The notes: generated from the sequence alone by a model not told the origin. A stretch of DNA of 64,000 nucleotides from Streptomyces sp. NBC_01268 (GCF_036240795.1 NZ_CP108454.1:5084001-5148000); one strand, 5' to 3'; shown: positions 26,037-36,167, numbered from the stretch's first letter. Numbers and translations: made by a program.

Positions 26037-26789
26037 TCAGGCCTCCGGCTCCGGCTCCTGGATCTGCACCGACGCGATGGCCTCGGCGATCTGCTGTTCG
26101 GCCACCGCCTTGTCGAGGCCGAGGCCCGCGAGCGCGCCCTTGCCGTCCTCGAACTCCATGAGGGCCAGCAGGATGTGCTCGGTGCCCACGTAGTTGTGGC
26201 CCAGGCGCAGGGCCTCCCGGAAGGTGAGTTCCAGGACCTTCTTGGCGTCCGCGTCGTACGGGATGAGCGCGGGCACCTCCGCCACCGCCGGCGGCAGTGC
26301 CGGGGTGAGGGCCTCGCGGAGCGCGTCCAGGGTGACGCCCTGGCGGGTGATCCAGACGGCGGCGATGCCCTGCGGCTCGGCGATCAGGCCGAGCGCCAGG
26401 TGGGTCGGGGTGGTCTTGTCGTTGCGGGCGGCGGAGGCCTCGTTCTGCGCGGCCATCACGACGTTCCGGGCCCGGGGCGTGAACCGGCTGAAGCCGGCGT
26501 TCGGGTCCATCCTGGCCGCGTCGCCGTCCTTGTCCTCCTTCGGGACGAAGCGCTTCTGGGCGGCCTGCCGGGTGACGCCCATGCTCTTGCCGATGTCGGT
26601 CCAGGAGGCGCCCGCGCGCCGGGCCTGGTCCACGAAGTGGCCGATGAGGTGGTCGGCGACCTCGCCGAGGTGGTCCGCCGCGATGACCGCGCCGGAGAGC
26701 TGGTCGAGGGCGTCCGGGTGGGACTTCTTGATCGCGTCGATCAGGTCGTCCAGTCGCACGGGATTGCTCATGCCGAGTGGATTCGTCAT
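26037..26789 (-). CDS. Clp-N domain protein with helix-turn-helix
   Basis: A 250-aa protein joining two parts. Residues about 10-85 are helical and end with an HTH-like stretch (WTDIGKSMGVTRQAAQKRF); residues about 100-240 carry two ClpA/ClpC-type N-terminal repeats (FSRFTPRARNVVMAAQNEA ... PTHLALGLI; LRLGHNYVGTEHILLALM). There are no AAA+ motifs, so it is not an unfoldase; it may bind Clp substrates or adaptors and DNA. The ATG appears leaderless, with a near-consensus promoter overlapped by two palindromes, which suggests autoregulation. Function not established. Confidence 0.83.
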   Translation of the reverse strand: MTNPLGMSNPVRLDDLIDAIKKSHPDALDQLSGAVIAADHLGEVADHLIGHFVDQARRAGASWTDIGKSMGVTRQAAQKRFVPKEDKDGDAARMDPNAGFSRFTPRARNVVMAAQNEASAARNDKTTPTHLALGLIAEPQGIAAVWITRQGVTLDALREALTPALPPAVAEVPALIPYDADAKKVLELTFREALRLGHNYVGTEHILLALMEFEDGKGALAGLGLDKAVAEQQIAEAIASVQIQEPEPEA

Positions 26790-26838
26790 GAGTGCAACCC
26801 TAGGTTGACAGCCGGAGGGTGTCAACCGTCGGTTGACA
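26790..26838 (-). promoter_or_regulatory. leaderless promoter with tandem palindromic operator
   Basis: Minus strand: TTGACA (26825-26820), 17 bases, TAGGGT (26802-26797), seven bases, then the ATG. Palindrome CAACC-N3-GGTTG (26795-26807) covers the -10, and TGTCAACC-N3-GGTTGACA (26820-26838) covers the -35; their centres are 28 bases apart. Confidence 0.75.
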
Positions 26839-26849
26839 GTCGACGGGCA

Positions 26850-26974
26850 AAAGAAAAGGGCGCCCGTGACGAGCGCCCGAAAAGTGCCGAGAGGTCCCGG
26901 AAGGACCCCGGGAGGATCCCGGAAAAGGAAGACGACCGGGGCCGCCACCCCCCACAGGAGAGGCCCCGGTCGTC
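26850..26974 (-). ncRNA. candidate structured RNA, hairpin array
   Basis: A non-coding stretch holds four hairpins: 26931-26943 with 26962-26974 (13 perfect pairs), CCGGG/CCCGG (26908-26922), GGTCC/GGACC (26893-26907) and GGGCGC/GCGCCC (26858-26878). On the minus strand the last one is followed by TTTTCTTTT, like an intrinsic terminator, so a minus-strand small RNA is plausible. No clear promoter was found. The remaining bases up to 27228 show no gene I can support. Confidence 0.3.
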
Positions 26975-27228
26975 GTCCGCGGAGCCGCAGCACGGCCCCG
27001 TACTCCTAACAGCGCCGCCTCCGCGATTTCTGTCACACCGGGGCGCGCTCCCCTCCGTGTCCCGCCGCATCCCGGTCGCGCCCCGCCGTCTCCGACGGAA
27101 GTTGCGCGTTGTACAAAGAGCGGACCCGCGTGGACGCGGCGCCCGAAAAGGACGTAGCGTTCTGCTGCGCCCGGGCGGCGCGCGGTGACGACCAGCCGCG
27201 ATGGCGCGACGACGAACAGGTGTGGGGA

Positions 27229-27918
27229 GTGCTGGGGGACGACGCGGAGCTGACCGCCGCAGTGCTCGCCGCGCAGAACGGCGACGAGGACGCCTTCCGC
27301 ACCGTCTACCGCGCGGTGCACCCCCGGCTCCTCGGTTACATACGCACGCTGGTCGGCGACGCCGACGCCGAGGACGTCGCCTCGGAGAGCTGGCTCCAGA
27401 TCTCCCGCGACCTCGACCGCTTCGGCGGTGACGCCGACCGCTTCCGGGGCTGGGCCGCCCGCATCGCCCGCAACCGCGCCCTCGACCACATCCGGATGCG
27501 CGGCCGGCGCCCCGCGATCGGCGGCGACGAGACCGAACTCACCGACAAGCCCGCCGACTCCGACACCGCGGGCGAGGCCCTGGAAGCCCTGGCCACCGGC
27601 CGCGCCATGGACCTCATCGCCCAGCTTCCGCAGGACCAGGCCGAGGCCGTCGTCCTGCGCGTCGTCGTCGGCCTGGACGCCAAGAGCGCCGCCGACACCC
27701 TCGGCAAGCGCCCCGGCGCCGTCCGCACCGCCGCCCACCGCGGCCTCAAGAAACTGGCCGAACTCCTCGGCGCGGCCGGTGTCGCGGACCCCGAGGACCC
27801 CGAGGCGGATCCCGCCGCTCCACTGGACGGCGTACCTCCGCAGCGCGGCCGCCGCCCGGGGGTCACCGCCCCCGGCGGTGTGACGCAATCGCGCGCGCGG
27901 ACGCAGAAGGACATGTGA
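27229..27918 (+). CDS. ECF sigma factor
   Basis: Sigma-70 family ECF factor of about 229 aa: region 2 (VLAAQNGDEDAFRTVYRAVHPRLLGYIRTLVG, then DAEDVASESWLQI and RFRGWAARIARNRALDHIR) and region 4 (LPQDQAEAVVLRVVVGLDAKSAADTLGKRPGAVRTAAHRGLKKL) are complete. The start is uncertain: the frame opens at TTG 27109, but the protein becomes sigma-like only from about 27229; GTG 27220 is another candidate. Its last codons overlap the start of the next gene (TGATG), whose membrane-protein product is the likely regulator. Confidence 0.85.
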   Translation: MLGDDAELTAAVLAAQNGDEDAFRTVYRAVHPRLLGYIRTLVGDADAEDVASESWLQISRDLDRFGGDADRFRGWAARIARNRALDHIRMRGRRPAIGGDETELTDKPADSDTAGEALEALATGRAMDLIAQLPQDQAEAVVLRVVVGLDAKSAADTLGKRPGAVRTAAHRGLKKLAELLGAAGVADPEDPEADPAAPLDGVPPQRGRRPGVTAPGGVTQSRARTQKDM

Positions 27919-29006
27919 TGGCCGACGAGCGGTACCAGTGGCTCGACCAGGAGGCCGCGGAGCGGCTGCTGCGCGGCGAGCCGGTCGATCCCGCCGACGA
28001 CGCCGACGCCGCGTCCCGGGCGCACGCCGCACTCCTCGCGCGGACCCTCGACTCGGCCCGCACCCCCGTCGCCGTGCTCGGCCCCGACGGCGAACTCCCC
28101 GGCGAGGCCGCGGCTCTGGCCGCCTTCCGCAAGGACACCGCCGAGCGCACCGCCGCGGCCGCCGCCGCCCGCTACGCGACGCCCGCCGGGCCCGCCGCCG
28201 CGCCCGAACTCGGCTCCGTACGGATCGCGCCCGCCCCCTCCGGGCACCGCTGGGGCCGCTCCCTGCGCTACGGCCTGGCCGCCGCGCTCGCCGCCGTCAC
28301 CGTCGGAGGGGTCGCCGTCGCCGCCGGTACGGGCATGCTGCCGCTGACCGGGAACCCTGCGCCGGCCCGCTCCGTGAGCGCCGTCGACACCCCGGACGGC
28401 TCGGGCGGCACCGGACCCGCCGTCCCCGGATCGCCCAGCGGCGGCACGGGCTCGGCGATCCCCTCCGAACCCCTGGAGCACGAGACCGGCACCGCCACCC
28501 CCGGCGCCACCGACGGCCCGACCACCGCCACGGCCGGGCCCGGCGGCGGCTCCCCCTCCCCGGACCGGACCACGGGCGGCCTCGGCGAGGACGACGACGA
28601 GCGCCGGAAGACGCTGAAGGCCTGCCGCGAGTTCCAGGACGGCAAGCTGGCCGACAGCGGCCGGCAGCGGCTCCAGAGCGCGCTCAGGAACGGCGAGACC
28701 GTCAAGCGCTACTGCACCCGGGTCCTCTCCGGCAGCCCCGCGACCGGCTCCACCTCCCCCGGCCGGACCCCCTCGGGCGACGGCGCCGACGGCGGCGGTG
28801 ACAAGGGCGGCGGCTCGAACGGCGGCTCCGACACGGGCGGCTCGGACGGCGACGACAAGGGTGACCGAGGCGACGACAAGCACCACCCCGACGCCCCCGG
28901 GAACCCCGACGGCAAGCCCGGCGCGAAGCCGGGGAAGAAGCCCGGCGCGAAGCCCGGCAGCGACGACGGGAAGCCCGACGGGCACGGCCCGCACCACCGG
29001 GTGTGA
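27918..29006 (+). CDS. single-pass membrane protein, probable anti-sigma factor
   Basis: A 362-aa protein with a cytoplasmic N-terminal half (residues 1-115), one membrane helix (LRYGLAAALAAVTVGGVAVAAG) and an outer region that is very Gly/Ser/Asp/Pro-rich, ending in repeats (KPGAKPGKKPGAKPG). Only a short segment in the outer part (ERRKTLKACREFQDGKL ... RYCTRVL) looks folded and has two cysteines. Translational coupling to the sigma gene (TGATG, with AGAAGGA upstream) supports an anti-sigma role; no zinc motif is present. Confidence 0.72.
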   Translation: MADERYQWLDQEAAERLLRGEPVDPADDADAASRAHAALLARTLDSARTPVAVLGPDGELPGEAAALAAFRKDTAERTAAAAAARYATPAGPAAAPELGSVRIAPAPSGHRWGRSLRYGLAAALAAVTVGGVAVAAGTGMLPLTGNPAPARSVSAVDTPDGSGGTGPAVPGSPSGGTGSAIPSEPLEHETGTATPGATDGPTTATAGPGGGSPSPDRTTGGLGEDDDERRKTLKACREFQDGKLADSGRQRLQSALRNGETVKRYCTRVLSGSPATGSTSPGRTPSGDGADGGGDKGGGSNGGSDTGGSDGDDKGDRGDDKHHPDAPGNPDGKPGAKPGKKPGAKPGSDDGKPDGHGPHHRV

Positions 29007-29162
29007 CGTTTTTCGACCCGCCGGCGCAGTACTGAGTGAGCCGACTGGTCATCGGCGAGCGCAACGAGCCGGGGTTCCCCCCGTACCTTCGGCTCAGCGC
29101 ACCGGCGCGGGTGGGACACGTTCCCCCGGTCCCGCCCGCGCCCCTTCCTCCTCAGCCCCCGG

Positions 29163-30059
29163 CTACCAGTGCACGACGACCTTGTCGCCCACCCGCACCT
29201 GGTCGAACAGCTCCGACAGCTTCGCCTTGTCCCGTACGTTGACGCAGCCGTGCGAGGCGCCGGCGTAGCCGCGGGCCGCGAAGTCCGCCGAGTAGTGCAC
29301 CGCCTGGCCCCGGCTGAAGAACATCGCGTACGGCATGGGCGTGTGGTAGATCGTCGACGTCCACTTCCGCGCCTTCCACTCGACCTTGAACAGGCCCTCG
29401 CGGGTCGGGGTGTTCTCCGAGCCGAAGCGCACGTCCAGCGACGAGACGACCTTGCCGTCGATCATCCAGGCCAGCGTCCGGCTCTCCTTGCTGATGCACA
29501 GCACCCGTCCGGTCATGCAGCGCGGGTCGGGGGTGTCCAGCTTGTTGGTGGTGGACGGCTTCAGCTCGTCGGCGGTCGGCTTGTGCGTCATGGCGACCAG
29601 CTTCTGCCAGGTCGTCTCGTCGACCGAGCCGGTCTGGGGCAGCCCCCGCTTCTTCTGGAAGGACTTCACCGCGCCCGCGGTCATCGTCCCGTAGAAGCCG
29701 GTGGGCGCCCGGTCGAAGTAGCCGGCCTGCCGCAGCCGCGCCTGGAGCTCGCGGACCTGCTCGTTCTCGTCGCCGTCGCCCATCAGGGCCTTGGGCGCCG
29801 GGGTGCCCTCGGTCGCGGAGGGCGTGGGGGACGACGGGCCCGACGAGGGCGACGACGGGTCCGAGGACGGCTTGTCGTCCGACGACGGGGTCGCCGAGCT
29901 CGCCGGGGGAGCGCTCGTCACCGCGGCCGGTGGCGCCGCCGTGCCGCCGCCACCCCCGCCCGCACCCTGCGGCCCGCAGCCGGCGACGAGCGCGACGGCT
30001 GCCAGGCCCAGCGCCACTCTGCGTACCACTGCACCGCGTATGACGGACGATCGCTTCAT
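29163..30059 (-). CDS. L,D-transpeptidase lipoprotein
   Basis: Peptidoglycan 3-3 cross-linking enzyme or relative, 298 aa. Signal peptide with lipobox LVAGC (Cys28), then a Gly/Pro/Ser linker, a PG_binding_1 domain (about 95-160: NEQVRELQARLRQAGYF ... VKSFQKKRGLP) and a YkuD catalytic domain ending in SHGCVNVRD with the nucleophile Cys272. This is one of two L,D-transpeptidases in the window and keeps the canonical His before Gly-Cys. GGGGGG precedes the ATG. It is divergent from the mutase gene across 199 bases. Confidence 0.9.
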   Translation of the reverse strand: MKRSSVIRGAVVRRVALGLAAVALVAGCGPQGAGGGGGGTAAPPAAVTSAPPASSATPSSDDKPSSDPSSPSSGPSSPTPSATEGTPAPKALMGDGDENEQVRELQARLRQAGYFDRAPTGFYGTMTAGAVKSFQKKRGLPQTGSVDETTWQKLVAMTHKPTADELKPSTTNKLDTPDPRCMTGRVLCISKESRTLAWMIDGKVVSSLDVRFGSENTPTREGLFKVEWKARKWTSTIYHTPMPYAMFFSRGQAVHYSADFAARGYAGASHGCVNVRDKAKLSELFDQVRVGDKVVVHW

Positions 30060-30258
30060 GAGAGCCCCCCGGGAAAGTCGTGTGTACCCAAGGGATGATT
30101 CCCGGCCGCGCGCGGTTGCGCACGTGACCGAATCGAGACGGGCATGCTGTGAGGAAGGTCCCAGCGGGCTGCTCTCCTCCCTGTCGCACGGCCGGGGTTA
30201 CAGTCCGTCGCGACGGGACCGTACCGCTGAGTAGCAAGCTGATCGGGAGGCACACCAC

Positions 30259-31839
<1,581 letters not shown>

Positions 31840-31856
31840 GCCGCGCCCCGAAGTCC

Positions 31857-31883
31857 GGGCCGGCGGAAGCAAGCGCCCGGCCC
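31857..31883 (+). terminator. weak hairpin after mutase gene
   Basis: GGGCCGG (31857-31863) pairs with CCGGCCC (31877-31883). The rest of 31840-32189 is GC-rich with no gene or clear site that I can support. Confidence 0.4.
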
Positions 31884-32189
31884 TGCCCCTCCGGACCCGG
31901 CCCGAGGGCGCCGTCCGGCCCAGCGGGCCGGGAGCCGACGGGGCCACCTGGGCTCGTCCGCCGCGCCCGCCGGGGGACGCGGCGGGGACGCGCGGCGCGC
32001 CTCACCCTGATGGGCGTCCGCAACGGTCTGATGCTCACGGCCGCCCTGCTCTCCTGCAGGCGCCTGTGGCGGGCGACGGCCGCGGACGGGATCCGGGCGG
32101 AGTAGCGGAGAACCGGCGAAGGGACCGGACCATTCCGCATAGCGAAACCCGAAGGCGGAGTGTCGCACTCACGTGCGAGACTCCGCTCC

Positions 32190-32843
32190 ATGCTGGGTGT
32201 CACCGATCTGCCGACCTATCTCGCCGGGCTCGTCCTCATCATTCTCCTGCCGGGGCCGAACTCGCTGTACGTACTGTCCGTCGCGGCCCGCAAGGGCACC
32301 CGGACCGGATACCAGGCCGCCGCCGGAGTCTTCACCGGCGACGCGGTCCTCATGACGCTGGCCGCCCTCGGCGCGGCCTCGCTGCTCCAGACCACGCCCC
32401 TGCTCTTCATGATCGTGAAGTACGCGGGCGCCGGCTACCTGGCGTGGATGGCGTACGGGATGCTGCGCTCCGCCCTCGCGATGTGGCGCACCCGGCACGA
32501 GGCGGCCGCGGAGGCCGCCGCCGAGCCGGACGCGGGCCCGTCCGAGCACCCGTACCGGAGGGCGCTGATCATCAGCCTCTTCAACCCCAAGGCGATCCTC
32601 TTCCTGATCTCCTTCTTCGTGCAGTTCGTGGACCCGTCCTACGCCTACCCGGCGCTGTCCTTCCTGGTCCTCGGCACCCTGCTCCAGCTCGGCAGCTTCC
32701 TCTACCTGACCACCCTCATCTTCAGCGGCACCCGCCTGGCCGCCGCCTTCCGGCGCCGCAAGCGCCTCTCCGCCGGCGCCACGACCGCCGCGGGCGCCCT
32801 CTTCCTGGGCTTCGCGGTGAAGCTGTCGACGGCCGGGGCCTGA
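32190..32843 (+). CDS. LysE/RhtB-family amino-acid exporter (LeuE-like)
   Basis: A 217-aa protein with six predicted helices and the family signature near the N-terminus (LPGPNSLYVLSVAARKGTRTGYQAAAG). Family members export amino acids or homoserine lactones by proton antiport. The sequence is closest in pattern to LeuE-type leucine exporters, but the substrate is not certain. ATG 32190 starts the first helix; the frame from 32160 would add ten residues. The MerR gene follows 48 bases downstream with its own promoter. Confidence 0.85.
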   Translation: MLGVTDLPTYLAGLVLIILLPGPNSLYVLSVAARKGTRTGYQAAAGVFTGDAVLMTLAALGAASLLQTTPLLFMIVKYAGAGYLAWMAYGMLRSALAMWRTRHEAAAEAAAEPDAGPSEHPYRRALIISLFNPKAILFLISFFVQFVDPSYAYPALSFLVLGTLLQLGSFLYLTTLIFSGTRLAAAFRRRKRLSAGATTAAGALFLGFAVKLSTAGA

Positions 32844-32851
32844 CCACGGCT

Positions 32852-32882
32852 TGACCCTCACACCGTGTGAGGCCGTTCTCTC
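32852..32882 (+). promoter_or_regulatory. MerR-type promoter with palindrome
   Basis: TTGACC (32852-32857), a 19-base spacer and TTCTCT (32877-32882). A perfect 17-mer palindrome CCTCACACCGTGTGAGG (32857-32873) fills the spacer. Stretched spacers with a central dyad are the mark of MerR-activated promoters, and the gene behind it encodes a MerR protein. Confidence 0.75.
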
Positions 32883-32891
32883 AGGGACATC

Positions 32892-33713
32892 ATGTTCGCC
32901 ATCGGAGACTTCGCCCGGCACGGGCGGGTGTCGGTCCGGATGCTGCGTCACTACGACGCCATCGGACTGCTGCGCCCGGCCCGGGTCGACCCGCACAGCG
33001 GCTACCGCTTCTACGAGGCGGGGCAGCTCGCGCGGCTCAACCGTGTCATCGCGCTCAAGGACCTCGGCTTCACGCTCGACCAGGTGCAGTCGATCCTCGA
33101 CGAGCAGGTGGGCGCGGAGGAGCTGCGCGGGATGCTGCGGCTGCGCCAGGCCGAGCTGGAAGCGGCCCTGGAGCAGGCGCGGGCTCGGCTCGCCCAGGTC
33201 GGATCGAGGCTCCGAGCCATCGAGAGCGAGGGACGCATGTCCACTCAGGACGTCGTCGTCAAGAAGGTCCCGGCCGTGCGGATCGCGGAGCTGAGCGGGA
33301 TCGCGGCCAGCTTCGAGCCCGAGCACATCACGCCGGTCATCGGGCCGCTGTACGAGGAGCTGTGCGGGCGGCTGGAGGGCGCGGGGGTCACCGGGTCCGG
33401 CCCCGGCATCGCCTACTACGAGGACGCCGGGCGGGGCGACGGCTCGGTCGTCGTGCACGCCGCGATGACGGTGCCCGAGGGCACCGCCGTCGAGGGGGTG
33501 GAGGTGCTGGTGCTGCCCGGCATCGAGGAGGCGGCGACCGTCGTGCACCGGGGGCCGATGGAGACCCTGCTGCCGACCGTGCAGACCCTGGCCACCTGGA
33601 TCGACACCAACGGCTACACCTCCACCGGCTACGCCCGCGAGCTGTACCTGGAGTGCCCGGAGGACCGGACGAAGTGGGTGACCGAGTTCCAGGAGCCGGT
33701 CAGCCGGGTCTGA
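32892..33713 (+). CDS. MerR-family regulator with GyrI-like effector domain
   Basis: A 273-aa regulator. Residues 1-70 form the MerR winged helix (FAIGDFARHGRVSVRMLRHYDAIGLL ... GYRFYEAGQ), 75-115 a dimerising coiled coil, and 120-270 a GyrI-like/SOUL-type small-molecule-binding domain (STQDVVVKKVPAVRIAEL ... ELYLECPED), as in multidrug sensors such as BmrR and TipA. The AGGGAC ribosome site lies eight bases before ATG 32892. It probably activates its own promoter; whether it also governs the LeuE-like gene upstream is unknown. Confidence 0.88.
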   Translation: MFAIGDFARHGRVSVRMLRHYDAIGLLRPARVDPHSGYRFYEAGQLARLNRVIALKDLGFTLDQVQSILDEQVGAEELRGMLRLRQAELEAALEQARARLAQVGSRLRAIESEGRMSTQDVVVKKVPAVRIAELSGIAASFEPEHITPVIGPLYEELCGRLEGAGVTGSGPGIAYYEDAGRGDGSVVVHAAMTVPEGTAVEGVEVLVLPGIEEAATVVHRGPMETLLPTVQTLATWIDTNGYTSTGYARELYLECPEDRTKWVTEFQEPVSRV

Positions 33714-33733
33714 CCGGCCGGTTGCCCGGCCGG
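33714..33733. terminator. convergent terminator
   Basis: CCGGCCGG (33714-33721) and CCGGCCGG (33726-33733) form an eight-pair hairpin directly after the MerR stop, facing the convergent surface-polymer gene. Confidence 0.65.
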
Positions 33734-33774
33734 GAGGCGGCTCGCCGGCGGCCGGGTCCGGCCGTCTGGGGGGG

Positions 33775-35079
33775 CTAGCCGCCCAGGGCCCGTCGCTTCA
33801 GCTTCAGGGCGCGGCGGGCCAGCCGGCGGATCTTCGGGTGGCGGGGGACCGGGAGGCCGCCCGGGAGGCCCAGGGAGGTGAGCCGGCGGCGGGTGAAGTG
33901 GTACCGGGTGCGGGCCGCCAGCGGGCCGGACAGGTGCCGTACCGCCGGCTCCCGCAGGTCCGCCCGCACCTTCGGCTGCATCGCGAAGCCCACCGCGGCG
34001 ACCAGCCCCGCGAGCTCCTCGGTGGTCAGCGGGGCGGTCTCCTCCCCGTCCTCCAGGGCGGGGACGAGCGCGTCCACCAGGGCCAGCGGGATCCGGTTGC
34101 TGTTCTGGTACGGGGTGAGCCGGGCCAGCAGGGGGCGGGTGCCGACCCGGGCGGTGGCGATCCCGTAGAAGGCGCTCGCGGTGAGCAGTGCCGTGGAGAA
34201 GCAGCCCACCACCAGCGCGGGCCGCAGCTCCCTGTACAGCACCTCGGCGAGCACCGGGCGGTCCAGGACGGTCAGTTCGGCGCCGAGTGCCTCCGCCTCC
34301 CGGACCAGGGCCCGCGACCAGGCGTCGGGGGCCGTGGGGTGCGGCTTGAAGACGAGTCGCCGGTGGCCGCGGGCGACGGCGCCGCGGACCATCCGCAGGT
34401 GCAGCTCGCCCTCCTCCTCGGGGGTGAGGAGGGAGAGCGCCGCGAGGTACTGGCCGAGCAGCAGGGCGGGGCCCTCCTGTGCGGCGGCGGGCCCGGCCAG
34501 CTCCTCGACGACCTTGGTGAACGCCTCGGTCGGCACGGTCTCGGCGACGGCGCCGAACTCGGCGAGCAGCAGCGGGGCGAGGTCCGGCACCAGGTCGAGG
34601 TGGAGGAGCCGGCGCACCCGCTCGCCGACCAGCGGGTCGATCTTGTTGCGGGTCGGCCCGTAGCTCATCAGGCCGTCGGCGTAGACGTCGACGGCGGCGT
34701 CCGGGAAGAGCTGGGCGATCGTCAGCGCGGGTGCCACCTGGAGGGATTCCAGGACGAGTTCGACCCGGTCGGTGCCGAGTCCCCACAGCAGTCGCAGGTG
34801 GCGCTGGAGCATCGGCAGGTCGTCTGCGCGGGGCGTCCAGCCGCCGGGGTGCAGCGGCTCGATCGTCTCGTTCCAGTCCAGGACGCCGTCGAAGCGGTCG
34901 CGCAGCCGCTCGAAGCCGGGCATCCGGTCGAGCGGGGTGGCCGTCTCGGGGACGGCGGCGTTGGTGGTGACGAGCAGCAGGCGCCGGTCGGCGGGGCGGA
35001 AGCAGCCGCTGTCGAGGGCGGCGGCGAGGGTGGCGGCGCCGTAGAGGGTGGAGGCGCAGAAGATCTGGGTGGTGCTCAT
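33775..35079 (-). CDS. polysialyltransferase-like glycosyltransferase
   Basis: A 434-aa protein of the alpha-2,8-polysialyltransferase (POLYST) type: an N-terminal GT-B-like half beginning TQIFCASTLYGAATLAAAL, and a C-terminal half with KPHPTAPDAW and GCFSTALLTA, the HP and ST motifs typical of bacterial sialyltransferases. It probably adds nonulosonic acid to a cell-surface polymer using the CMP-sugar made by the divergent operon. ATG 35079 overlaps the stop of the GT2 gene (ATGA), so the two are coupled. The C-terminus is very basic. Confidence 0.82.
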   Translation of the reverse strand: MSTTQIFCASTLYGAATLAAALDSGCFRPADRRLLLVTTNAAVPETATPLDRMPGFERLRDRFDGVLDWNETIEPLHPGGWTPRADDLPMLQRHLRLLWGLGTDRVELVLESLQVAPALTIAQLFPDAAVDVYADGLMSYGPTRNKIDPLVGERVRRLLHLDLVPDLAPLLLAEFGAVAETVPTEAFTKVVEELAGPAAAQEGPALLLGQYLAALSLLTPEEEGELHLRMVRGAVARGHRRLVFKPHPTAPDAWSRALVREAEALGAELTVLDRPVLAEVLYRELRPALVVGCFSTALLTASAFYGIATARVGTRPLLARLTPYQNSNRIPLALVDALVPALEDGEETAPLTTEELAGLVAAVGFAMQPKVRADLREPAVRHLSGPLAARTRYHFTRRRLTSLGLPGGLPVPRHPKIRRLARRALKLKRRALGG

Positions 35080-36167
35080 GCGGCTCCCGCCTCCTTGACG
35101 GTCGGGGCGGAGGGGGAGGCCGGGGTGCTCGGAGCGGCCGAAGTGGCCGAAGTGGCCGAAGTGGCCGAAGTGGCCGAAGTGGCCGAAGCGGTCGGCGTGG
35201 CCGGCGTCGTCGGGCGGCGGCGCTTCAGGCGGCGCAGGGCGCTCGCCCGGTCGTCGCCCATCGCGGTGAGCGCCTCGCCGAGGACGTCCTGGGGGAGGCG
35301 GCGCAGTGCGCCCGCGCTCATCGAACGCAATTTCCGCGCCACTTCCGGTTCGAATTTGGCCATGTTCCCGATGTGGTGGGAAATCACCGCGCAATAGGTG
35401 CGGACGGCCTTCGGGAGAAGCCTGTCCGCATCCGGATCGCTCATTGTTTCTTCGATCACCTGGTCGAATGCGCGAATGAAATCGAGCTGCCGTACGTCGC
35501 CGATCTGCGTGAGCGAGGTGGCGACTCCTCGCCGGTAGAAGATTCCCAGCTCACCGGTGACGGCGAAGGATTCCGCCTCCCGGTGCAGCCGCCAGATCCA
35601 CGGCCGGTCCTCGGCCGTCCGCAGCCCGTGCGAGAAGTGCAGCAGCCCCCGGTCGAGCAGCCGCCGGCGGTACAGCCCGGCCCAGGCGTACGGGTAGTCC
35701 ACCGAGGTCGTCCGGTCCGCCGGCAGGATCGCGTCCCGCGGCCGCAGCACCTCGCCGCGCCGCCCCACCGGCACCCGCCGCACCGACCGGCTGCGCCCGG
35801 TGACCCGGACGTGGTCGGTGCGCAGGAAGTCGCAGCCGAGGCCGTCGAGGGTGGCCACCAGCCGCTCGTAGCAGCCGGGCGCCACCCAGTCGTCGCCGTC
35901 CAGGAAGGCCAGGTACTCGCCCCGGGCCGCGTCGAGGCCGGTGTTGCGGGCGGTGGCGAGACCCTCGTTGCGCGCGTGCCGGATCAGCACCGCCCCCGGG
36001 ATCTCGCGCACGGCCCGGTCCAGGAGCTCCGCGGTCCCGTCGGTCGAACAGTCGTCGACCAGCAGGAACTCGAAGTCCTCGCGGGCGTTGGCGCGCAGGC
36101 TTCTGAGGGCGTCGGGGGCATATGTCTGCACGTTGTAGAACGGCACGACGACGGAGAGCTTGACCAC
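35076..36167 (-). CDS. family 2 glycosyltransferase
   Basis: GT-A-type glycosyltransferase of 363 aa: the N-terminal SVVVPFYNVQTY, LVDDCSTDGTAEL, ARNTGLDAARGEYLAFLDGDDWV (DxD) and a later ED (AEDRPW) are all present. It probably transfers a sugar within the nonulosonic acid polymer. The C-terminus carries a repeated Ser-Ala-Thr run encoded by a 9-bp minisatellite. GTG 36167 is preceded on the minus strand by TAGCGT seven bases upstream, consistent with a leaderless mRNA. It is coupled to the polysialyltransferase-like gene. Confidence 0.87.
   Translation of the reverse strand: MVKLSVVVPFYNVQTYAPDALRSLRANAREDFEFLLVDDCSTDGTAELLDRAVREIPGAVLIRHARNEGLATARNTGLDAARGEYLAFLDGDDWVAPGCYERLVATLDGLGCDFLRTDHVRVTGRSRSVRRVPVGRRGEVLRPRDAILPADRTTSVDYPYAWAGLYRRRLLDRGLLHFSHGLRTAEDRPWIWRLHREAESFAVTGELGIFYRRGVATSLTQIGDVRQLDFIRAFDQVIEETMSDPDADRLLPKAVRTYCAVISHHIGNMAKFEPEVARKLRSMSAGALRRLPQDVLGEALTAMGDDRASALRRLKRRRPTTPATPTASATSATSATSATSATSAAPSTPASPSAPTVKEAGAA
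35136..35189 (-). repeat. 9-bp minisatellite in GT2 gene
   Basis: Plus-strand GGCCGAAGT is repeated five times without change from 35136 to 35180 and once more with a final C. It encodes (Ser-Ala-Thr)n on the minus strand; copy-number change would keep frame. Confidence 0.9.
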
